DNA from: Devosia sp.
GTDB taxonomy: Bacteria > Pseudomonadota > Alphaproteobacteria > Rhizobiales > Devosiaceae
NCBI GenBank assembly: GCA_016793415.1
Contig: JAEUMC010000199.1
Span: forward strand, 1 to 19,478
Length of the DNA stretch: 19,478 nt
Direction of reading: 5' to 3'
This document shows, piece after piece, positions 1-7,000 of the stretch (its first letter is position 1; each line of letters opens with the position of its first letter). The notes beneath the pieces were generated by a model, which saw only the letters and a list, made by a program, of their open reading frames with translations, was not told where the DNA came from and made no database searches. The translations under genes and the position numbers were made by a program.

Positions 1-614
1 AGCCGGCTCGGGGCGATCGCCGGTGCGTTGAGCATGGCATAGAGATCGGGTCGGCTGACGAATACCGGCGGGGCGAGGAAATTCGACAGCGGTTGCGCCA
101 GCGGCAGGTCCCAGATCGAGGACAGATAGGCCTCGCGCAGGATCGAGGCGATCTGCGTCGAAACCGGCCCAGCCGTGCCCTCGAACAGGTAGGAGTAGAG
201 CGGCGTCCGCAGCGCCGGATCCATGGCGCCGAAACCGCCCGGGGTGGTGATGAAGGCCATGACCGCCGGATCGGTCGACGCCTTGAGTTCGGCGTAGAAC
301 GGCAGTGCCTGCGGTTCGGTGAACCCGGCCAGCAGCTGCGCCACCGGTGACGCCTCGAAGCCGCTGAGCATCGCCTTGCTGACCTCGGCGGCGATCTCGG
401 CGATCGGTTTCGCCGCGTCCGGCGGCAAGCCAAGCTCGGCCTGCGGGAACCACAAGTCGAACAGGGCGTCGTGGGTCTTCGCGATAGCGGCTGCAGCAGG
501 CGCCGATTGCGCCCAGGCTGGAGCCGCGGCGATTGCCGCCACAGCGGCGGCCAGCGATGCCATGAATTGACGCCGGTCCAGCCCGGCGGAACGGAAAGCA
601 GAACCCTCGGCCAC
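1..614 (-). CDS. Tat-exported protein of uncertain family (5' part only)
   Basis: The minus strand is open from a GTG at 614 through the window edge, giving 204 codons of the N-terminal part. An AGGGG Shine-Dalgarno lies about 8 nt before the GTG. The first ATG (561-563) would begin after the twin arginines, so the GTG start is preferred. Residues 13-17 read DRRQF, followed by an Ala-rich hydrophobic stretch ending APAWAQS, a typical Tat signal peptide. The mature part is neutral, Ala/Pro/Leu-rich, and carries a segment (ILREAYLSSIW, APPVFVSRPDLY) that faintly recalls the Tat-exported small subunits or N-terminal regions of membrane sugar/alcohol dehydrogenases (gluconate-2-dehydrogenase subunit 3 or FAD-sorbitol dehydrogenase type). 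That resemblance is weak and from memory. It lies downstream of the secreted-protein and AraC genes on the same strand, across a 169-bp gap. Confidence 0.7.
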   Translation of the reverse strand, partial: MAEGSAFRSAGLDRRQFMASLAAAVAAIAAAPAWAQSAPAAAAIAKTHDALFDLWFPQAELGLPPDAAKPIAEIAAEVSKAMLSGFEASPVAQLLAGFTEPQALPFYAELKASTDPAVMAFITTPGGFGAMDPALRTPLYSYLFEGTAGPVSTQIASILREAYLSSIWDLPLAQPLSNFLAPPVFVSRPDLYAMLNAPAIAPSR

Positions 615-783
615 GAGCCAACCCCTCAGATGACTACTCGGCCGCAGCAGAATTCACGGTGCAGATGTCGCCGTCAATTCACGTTTTTACTATAATACGA
701 ACGGACTTATGCCGCGCGCGACAAGCAACGTCGACGACCGTCGCGGTCGCAATCACTGGGGAGTGTGTTTGCTCGCCTGGGCC
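615..783 (-). promoter_or_regulatory. AT-rich gap with promoter-like and repeated motifs
   Basis: This 169-bp gap lies upstream of the Tat-protein gene. It holds the most AT-rich stretch nearby: TATAAT at 691-696 on the plus strand, which reads ATTATA on the minus strand. The octamer AATTCACG occurs twice in direct orientation (651-658 and 676-683, 25 bp apart), and a TTGACG lies on the minus strand at 672-677. No pair of hexamers with good spacing to the GTG at 614 is convincing. It is listed as a probable promoter region only. Confidence 0.3.
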
Positions 784-1263
784 TTACGGCGGTGGTGGCG
801 GCAGGATGGCCAGCGGCGCGATCTCGCCGATGGTGTGGATCGAGCCGTGGTAGCCCGGTTCGTACGGCAGTCCCGGCCGGTTATCGGGATAGACCAGCAG
901 CTGGCAGGTGATCGCCTCGATCGGGAAGCCGTCCTTCAGCTCGGTGCACAGCTGCTGGTTGAGCGTTTCCCAATAGGGGTTCTTGGCCGCGTCGACCGCA
1001 TCCATGAACTTCAGCGCATGGCTGCGCAGGTCCTCGTAGTTCGGAATATCGGCTTCGGCGATGCCGGTGTTGTAGCGGTAGTGGAAATACATGTTCATCG
1101 TCTGCCCGCCCTGGTTCTGGGTCTTCACGCCCGGAACTTCGAACAGGAACTCGCGCTTGACGGCGGGGCTGTCCGCCGATTGCGCGAGGGCCGGCTGCCC
1201 CGCCGCCACAAGGGGAGTAGCCAGGATGATCCATGCCAGTCTCAGAAACCGCGTCGATGACAT
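784..1263 (-). CDS. Small secreted protein of unknown function
   Basis: This 159-residue protein starts at the ATG at 1261-1263, which has GAGGA a few bases upstream. An in-frame ATG 16 codons earlier lacks such a site and would bury the signal peptide. Residues 1-28 have a basic start (STRFLR), a hydrophobic core and an Ala-x-Ala end (PALAQS), so export by Sec is likely. The mature domain (about 130 residues) is mixed alpha/beta in character with many aromatic residues (MNMYFHYRYNTG) and two cysteines (QQLCTEL, AITCQLL) that could form a disulphide in the periplasm. It ends in five consecutive prolines. I do not recognise the family. It lies 87 bp downstream of the AraC-family regulator on the same strand, so it may be co-transcribed with it. 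Confidence 0.72.
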   Translation of the reverse strand: MSSTRFLRLAWIILATPLVAAGQPALAQSADSPAVKREFLFEVPGVKTQNQGGQTMNMYFHYRYNTGIAEADIPNYEDLRSHALKFMDAVDAAKNPYWETLNQQLCTELKDGFPIEAITCQLLVYPDNRPGLPYEPGYHGSIHTIGEIAPLAILPPPPP

Positions 1264-1350
1264 CTTGTCCTCGTCGGATAACCACGGATTTGCTGAGCCT
1301 AGCTCCCGCAAGCTGACAGAATGCCCACAACCGGGACGGAGCGGTGGGTG

Positions 1351-2181
1351 CTACTGCCGCCGGTTGGCATTGCGAAAGCTGCTGGGCGACATGCCTTCGC
1401 GCTGCGCGAAGATGCGGGAGAAATAGAAGGCGTCCTCGAAGCCGGTCTGGTGGGCGATGGCTTCGATGCCGGCATTGCTGATCGCCAGCATTTCCTTGGC
1501 CCGATCCAGCCGCAGCCGCAGCTGGAACGCCTTGGACGGTACGCCGGTAGCGGCGATGAACTTGCGCCGCAGCGTCGCCGGCGACATGCCGAATTCCTCG
1601 GCGAACCGGCTGAGGTCGATACTGTCGAAGGCTCGCGCCCGCAGTGCTTCGATCGCCGGCGCAACCGGCAGCTCGGTGCGCTCGCGCCGCTCGATCAGGC
1701 CCTGGTGGGCAGCGCTCAGCGCGATGCGGTGGATGCGTGCCCCGGCCGAGGCGCGGGCCAGGTGCGTGTCGTCGCCCATCTCGACCCGCAGCAGGGCGAA
1801 CAGCCGCTGCATTTCGCTGAGGTCGTGCAGCTGCAGCAGCGGCTGGCGCGGCTCGATCAGCGCACTCGCCAGCACGTCGGTGGCGATGCGGCCCTCGAAC
1901 AGCGCCCACTGCTCGTCCCAGTCGGTGCCGTCATCGGGGCCATAGGAATGTACCATCCCCGGCCAGAGCCAGAAGATGGCGGGCGCCGTCACGACGTGGC
2001 TGCCGCTCGAGGCGGTTCGCAGCCGGCCCCTGCCGCGTTCCACCATCACCACCGCGAACACCTCGAGCTGCCGATCCTCGATCTGCGTCGAGATCCGATG
2101 CGCCCCGTATTCGAGCACGCCGAGCAGCGGCGAGGTGCCCGGAATATGTGGGCGATAGGCAGCGACGGAAAGCTCAGTCAT
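1351..2181 (-). CDS. AraC-family transcriptional regulator
   Basis: This is a 276-residue one-domain-plus-HTH regulator. The N-terminal half is a cupin-like sensor with the usual motif near residues 70-95 (FWLWPGMVHSYGP, then WDEQWALFEG). The C-terminal ~90 residues carry the two helix-turn-helix units of the AraC/XylS family: DLSRFAEEFGMSPATLRRKF, and AIEAIAHQTGFEDAFYFSRIF followed by the family-typical GMSPSSFR. The start chosen is the ATG at 2179-2181. A longer reading from 2283 would run into the divergent oxygenase gene and has no cupin-like content. No strong Shine-Dalgarno is visible. AraC proteins of this type usually respond to a sugar or derivative and activate a neighbouring gene. 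The divergently placed oxygenase at 2277 is the natural target, by inference. Confidence 0.93.
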   Translation of the reverse strand: MTELSVAAYRPHIPGTSPLLGVLEYGAHRISTQIEDRQLEVFAVVMVERGRGRLRTASSGSHVVTAPAIFWLWPGMVHSYGPDDGTDWDEQWALFEGRIATDVLASALIEPRQPLLQLHDLSEMQRLFALLRVEMGDDTHLARASAGARIHRIALSAAHQGLIERRERTELPVAPAIEALRARAFDSIDLSRFAEEFGMSPATLRRKFIAATGVPSKAFQLRLRLDRAKEMLAISNAGIEAIAHQTGFEDAFYFSRIFAQREGMSPSSFRNANRRQ

Positions 2182-2276
2182 GAGCGAAAAGTCCAGATGG
2201 TGCTTTTGTCTATGGTCGCACGATGCATCATCGCATAGCCATATCCAACTGCCAGTCGTTCCTATGGATGATCGAA
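2182..2276. promoter_or_regulatory. Divergent regulator/oxygenase control region
   Basis: This 95-bp gap separates the outward-facing AraC-type gene and the oxygenase gene. It contains the 8-bp palindrome GATGCATC (2222-2229) bracketed by an outer dyad TATGG (2211-2215) and CCATA (2239-2243). A dyad cluster in a divergent promoter next to a regulator gene is where an operator is expected. Binding by the neighbouring AraC protein is inference, since AraC proteins more often use direct repeats. Confidence 0.4.
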
Positions 2277-3209
2277 ATGTCAAGTTCCGTGGTCGCGGAG
2301 CGCCCTCCCGCTTCGCCCATGCCGACCCTCTACGCCAATGGCCTGACGCTGTCCTCGGCCTCCAACCGGCTGGGCTACCTGACGCCCACCCACGCCGGCA
2401 CTGGCCTTGCCGAGATGCGTCGGCAGTACGACGAGCAGGGCTACCTGTTCATCAAGGGCTTTCTCGATCGGCAGGCGGTGGTCGATTTCCGTGGCTGGGT
2501 GTTCGAACAACTGGCCGAGGGGCGGTTGACCGAGCCCGGTACCGATTTCGCCGACGGGATCTCCGCTTCGCGCGCGCCGGACAAGGCGTGGCTCGATCGC
2601 CGGCTGATGTCGCTGGTCCGCTCGACCGCCTATGAGGGGTTTTGCGCCCAGCCGCGGCTCGCCCGCTTCATGGATGCCTTCCTCGGCGGGCTCTCCTACC
2701 TGCACAAGCGCAAGATCATGCGCTTCACCCAGCCGGGCACGACCACGGTGACGCCGGCGCATTACGACCTCGTCTACCTGCGCGGCGGTACCAGTCGCAT
2801 CGTCACCGCCTGGATCCCGATCGGCGACACCTCGGTTGCAATGGGCGGGCTGACCTATCTGGAGGGCTCGCACACCATCGGCAGCGATATGGAGGCCAAG
2901 TTCCAGATCGAGGGCGTCGACCTGTCGCCCGAGGAGCGGATCAGTGCCTACAACAAGAACATGACCGAGGGCGGCTGGGTCTCCAAGGATCTGCCCGAGA
3001 TGGCCGAACGCTTCGATACGCGCTGGCTGGTCGCCGACTACGAGGCGGGCGACGTCATGCTGCACAGCCCGTTCATGATCCACGCCTCGACCACCAATCA
3101 GGATCCGGAGCGGCGGATCCGGCTCTCGACCGATATCCGCTACCAGAACGTCGACGACGAGATCGACGCCCGCTGGAACAACCACTGGAGCCTCAACGAC
3201 ATGCTCTGA
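2277..3209 (+). CDS. Phytanoyl-CoA dioxygenase (PhyH)-like Fe(II)/2-oxoglutarate oxygenase
   Basis: This is a 310-residue protein if started at the ATG at 2277. An ATG at 2268 is also possible and upstream reading extends to 2223. The jelly-roll oxygenase signature is complete: HxD in TPAHYDLVYL (H162, D164), the distal iron ligand in MIHAST (H269), and an arginine in RRIRLSTD (R282) placed to bind the 2-oxoglutarate carboxylate. The N-terminal part has the PhyH-typical phrase YDEQGYLFIKGFLD. Proteins of this family hydroxylate small organic substrates with O2 and 2-oxoglutarate in the cytoplasm. The substrate here cannot be told. The gene is divergent from an AraC regulator and followed, 85 bp on, by the remains of a solute-binding protein gene. 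This suggests it once headed a regulated uptake-and-catabolism operon. Confidence 0.92.
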   Translation: MSSSVVAERPPASPMPTLYANGLTLSSASNRLGYLTPTHAGTGLAEMRRQYDEQGYLFIKGFLDRQAVVDFRGWVFEQLAEGRLTEPGTDFADGISASRAPDKAWLDRRLMSLVRSTAYEGFCAQPRLARFMDAFLGGLSYLHKRKIMRFTQPGTTTVTPAHYDLVYLRGGTSRIVTAWIPIGDTSVAMGGLTYLEGSHTIGSDMEAKFQIEGVDLSPEERISAYNKNMTEGGWVSKDLPEMAERFDTRWLVADYEAGDVMLHSPFMIHASTTNQDPERRIRLSTDIRYQNVDDEIDARWNNHWSLNDML

Positions 3210-3294
3210 AAGCGCTTCAGCAGCCTGTCCGCCTAACCCCCAACGCCTGACCAACAAGCAAGAGGCGCGATACGCGCCCCCGCGAGGAGAAGCC

Positions 3295-3582
3295 ATGCCG
3301 AAAACCACCCGGACTCTGAGCCTATTGGGCTATGCAGCCCTGCTGCTCTTGAGCGCGACGTCGCTGACCGCGGCGCAGATGCTGGAGCCGACGACCCCAC
3401 CCGATCCGCCGAAATTCGATGCCCAGGGCACGCCGAATTTCGTCGGCGTCAAGGACATGTTCGAATACCGGGCGCTGCCCGAATACCACGAGCCGGCCTG
3501 GGTCACCGAGAAGTTCGTCTCCACCGGCAAGCTGCCGCCGGTGGCCGAGCGGTTGCCCAAGGAGCCGCTGGTCTACCGAACC
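3295..3582 (+). pseudogene. 5' remnant of a family-5 ABC solute-binding protein
   Basis: The ATG at 3295 follows a CGAGGAGAAG Shine-Dalgarno. Residues 1-27 form a Sec signal peptide (TTRTLSLLGYAALLLLS, then TAAQ). Residues ~50-96 match, from memory of the family, the conserved N-terminal segment of peptide/nickel-type solute-binding proteins of Rhizobiales (FEYRALPEYHEPAW, then PVAERLPKEPLVY). Real members continue with a GNMPDG-like strand and run to 600 or more residues. Here the match ends at about residue 96 (3582). The frame stays open to 4056, but the further 157 residues are Cys/Arg/Ser-rich, low-complexity and protein-unlike. I read this as a gene cut by deletion or insertion, with a secretion cassette now downstream. 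Expression of a truncated secreted peptide cannot be excluded. Confidence 0.75.
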
Positions 3583-3637
3583 TCCCGGTGCGGCGGTTCG
3601 CCAGGTCGCCAAAACGATCACTGCTGCACCAAGGCCG

Positions 3638-3663
3638 ATGGGGATGGCGCAAGCCATCCCCAT
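3638..3663. terminator. 11-bp hairpin with GCAA tetraloop, terminator-like
   Basis: ATGGGGATGGC (3638-3648), loop GCAA (3649-3652) and GCCATCCCCAT (3653-3663) form a perfect 11-bp stem capped by a GNRA-type tetraloop. The following bases on the plus strand (TACATTTG) are only weakly T-rich. It may end transcription from the broken upstream gene or be a mobile-palindrome remnant. Confidence 0.45.
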
Positions 3664-3771
3664 TACATTTGCCGTTGGCCCGTTTGGCGGTCCGGGGCAA
3701 GGGCTCGGGATGGATCAGGTCCGTCGCGTCAGGCTGAACTTGGGGGGGGCGACTGGCGACCCTCGTCGCCA

Positions 3772-3800
3772 TTGCGCCTGGAGTTAATTTTTCGTATAGA
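3772..3800 (+). promoter_or_regulatory. Candidate sigma-70 promoter for the secretion cassette
   Basis: TTGCGC and TATAGA are separated by exactly 17 bp in a locally AT-rich patch (GTTAATTTTTCG). The hexamers match consensus at 3 and 4 of 6 positions. It lies about 280 nt before the start of the 1498-residue secreted protein. Candidate only. Confidence 0.3.
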
Positions 3801-4080
3801 CCGGCGTACAACTTGTATTCTGGCGCGAACCAAGAATACCGAGAGGGCGCCCATCCGCTCGAATTGCGGAACGAGCCCGTGGCGCACAGCAGACTCCCGG
3901 TCGCACCATCCGATCTGCGCTGGATTTATTCTGCAACAATCAGAGGCCAATGGTAGCTGCGGCTATGCTGTCGATGATGTCGGCGGCAGAGCTGAGAATT
4001 TGTTTCGTCTATCCGATGAATACAAAGCGTCAACATGTATGCGGGGAGCGGGGTAGGAAGCACTGTAGGGAGCAGTCATC

Positions 4081-7000
4081 ATGGCAATCGTTCTAACAGA
4101 CGACGAATTCGTCGCGCTCGACGAGTCACAGGGGCTACAGAACACCGGCGTACCCAGCGGCAGTGAGGACAACAACGACAACGATATTGTCTACACCGAC
4201 CTGCCTGCCGCCTTCGCAACGCGGCTGTTCGATGCGGGTCAGCTCAACCTGAGCAGCGCATTTGCCCAGGCCAACGGTGCGGCCCAGAACGACTTCATCT
4301 CACTCACCGACGGCTCGACGCTGACCGGCTTCGTCATGAGCAATGGCGATCCGTTGCTGGCCTATGACGCCGGCACCACCGATCCGACCACCGGCGTGCT
4401 CGCCGGCTTTACCACCGTCGATGGCGAAGCGATCTACCTCTTCGCCGATGAGGACACGGGACTGGGCGCTTCGATGTTCCTCGGCGTCGACGAGAACGGC
4501 GACATCGTGCTCGCCGGTTATCTCGAGGCGGACGGTACCATCTCGACCGTGCAGTTCGAGGCCATCACCAACCCCGATACCGGCGACCATGACGATCCGG
4601 TCGATCTGAGCGGCCTGCTCGATGTGGGGGCCAGTGGCACCATCGAGTTCGATTTCGATGACCTGCCGTCGAGCAACAACCTGTTTGCGACGCTCGGCGC
4701 ATCCCCCGACGGTCCGGCCATCGTCATCTTCGGCGCTGACATTCACCTGCAGGCCGATGGCACCCCAACCAATACCAGCGACATGATGTTCATGTCCCAG
4801 GCCGGACCTAATGCCACCATCGGCATGAACAATCAGATGTTCAATCCGGGAGACGCGGCGTTCTTCGCCTACGTCAACGATGTGAACGCCGACTTCCTGT
4901 CAGGCTGGGAGCCCAACGGGCTGACCGGCACCGAAGCCGACGATGCCGACAACGCGCTCTACACCGGCGGCACGCTCGACGTGACGGCAGCGCAGTTCAC
5001 CATTGCGCAGATTCAGGGCAACGGCACCGGCAGCATGAAGCTGACCACCTATCTTGGTGCAGCGGACACCGCCCGTGACCTCTTGACGGGTCCGATCGAC
5101 GGCGCCACCTCGCCCAACATCATTGCCGTCAATGTCACCATTGGCGGTGTGACCACCACATTCGACAGCGACGCCGATCCGGCTGTGAGCGGCTTCGATG
5201 TTTCCGGCCTCGGCACCGCCACGGTGACGCTGACCGGTGTCGATGACGGCTACCTCATCGAGTTCGTCACCGACAGCGAGCACAACCGCGTCAAGATCGA
5301 AGGTACCGCCGGTAAGTTCGATATCGGCGGCTTTACCATCACCGAAGGCACTTTCGTCCACGAACCGGTCGGTGACCGCATCGTCTTCGAGGATGATGGC
5401 CCGACGGTTGGCGACGGAGAAGGCACACCGGCGTTAACGGTGGACGACAGCGATTTCGCCACCGATGACAGCGCCAGCTACGCCAACCTGTTCGATGTCG
5501 ATTTCGGTACCGATGGCGGCAAGGACAGCGACGACAATGGCGTCGTCGATGCGGACGCTACGACCTACGCGCTCGGCATCAGTGGCGATGGCGATGACAG
5601 CGGTCTCGTCGATACGCTGAGTGGTGAGGCGGTTCTGCTCCACCTCGACGGCGACGATGTGATCGGCACCACGGCGCTTGGCGGCGATGAGGTGTTCCGC
5701 ATCTCGGTTGACGCCAACACCGGCGAAGTCACGCTCGATCAGAGCCGCGCCGTCGTCCACGACGATCCGGAGGATCACGAGGAGGATGGGGCAGGCGAGC
5801 CCTCCAAGCTCGCCTCTGCTGATCTCATCACGCTGACGGCAACCGCCACCGATGATGACGGCGATACGGCAGACCACACGGTCGATATCGGCGATAGTTT
5901 CTACTTCGAGGACGATGGGCCCTCCATGGGGCTCAGCGATGACGACGTGCCGACGCTCGTTACCGACGACAGCGACATCACCGACAGCGACACAGCCGAT
6001 TTCTCTGGACTGTTCGCGCCGGTATTCGGCAACGACGGCGAGGGCGATGCGACGTCTTATGCACTCGGCGTCAGTGGTCCCGACGCCGATAGCGGCCTCA
6101 CCGATACGCTGAGTGGCGAAGCGGTGGTGCTCAACTATGACGACATTACCGGCGATGTGGTCGGCACGACCGAGCTTGGCGGCGACGAGGTGCTGCGCAT
6201 CTCCGTCGATGCTGATGGCAATGTGACGCTCGAGCAGAGCCGCGCCGTAGTGCACGACAACCCGGATGATCCGGAGGAGGACAGCGAACCGTCGATGTTC
6301 TCGTCGGCCAGCCTCGTCACCCTGACCGCCACCGCCTATGACGGCGATGGCGACCATGCCGATGCGACCGCCGATATCGGGCTCGCCTTCACCTTCGAAG
6401 ATGACGGCCCGTCGATGGACCTCAGCGATACGCCTCCGCCGGTGCTGGTCACCGACGACACCGACATCACCGACAGCGATACATCCGACTTCTCCGGGGT
6501 GTTCGATCCGTCATTCGGCAACGACGGCCAAGGTGACCCAACGACCTACGTCCTCGGCGTCAGCGGCCCTGATGCCGATAGCGGACTCACCGACACACTG
6601 AGCGGTGAGGCCGTGTTGCTCAACTACGACGACATCACCGGCGAAGTGATCGGCACGACTGCGGTTGGGGGCGACGAGGTGCTGCGCATCTCGGTTGACG
6701 CCGACGGCAACGTGACGCTCGAACAGAGCCGGTCGGTGGTCCACGACAATCCTGACGATCCCGAGGAGGACACCGAGCCGTCCAAGTTTTCTGCGGCCAG
6801 CCTCGTCACCCTCACCGCCACCGCCTATGACGGCGACGGCGATCACGACGACGCCACTGCCAATATCGGCCTCAGCTTCACTTTCGAAGATGATGGCCCC
6901 TCGATCGAGCGCAATCTGGTCGAGGTCCCGGACCTGACGGTTGACGAGTCGGCTTTCGGTAGCGTCTTCGCCGATTTCTCGAGCCTGTTCGACACCGCGT

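Larger units (their letters stand above)
3583..4080. other. 498-bp stretch without a convincing gene
   Basis: Between the broken binding-protein gene and the secreted repeat protein no frame reads like protein, and composition becomes more AT-rich from about 3780. The stretch contains a perfect hairpin (3638-3663), a run of eight G (3742-3749), and a possible sigma-70 promoter: TTGCGC (3772-3777), 17-bp spacer, TATAGA (3795-3800). The promoter points at the secretion cassette, with a leader of about 280 nt. GTAGGGAGCAGTCATC before the ATG at 4081 supplies a Shine-Dalgarno (GGGAG). It may be a scar left by the rearrangement that truncated the upstream gene. Confidence 0.5.

Noticed and set aside
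691..696. Perfect TATAAT on the plus strand as a promoter
   Set aside because: No -35-like hexamer lies 16-18 bp upstream and no plus-strand gene follows for 1.5 kb.
3583..4056. Extension of the binding-protein reading frame by 157 codons to a stop near 4056
   Set aside because: The translated part is Cys/Arg/Ser-rich without any domain-like pattern and starts exactly where family similarity ends. Chance openness after a rearrangement explains it better than a real fusion gene.
5434..6357. Long minus-strand frames opposite the repeat protein
   Set aside because: They mirror the acidic repeats, giving repeated Val/Ile/Arg/Gly strings, and have no start signals or known motifs.
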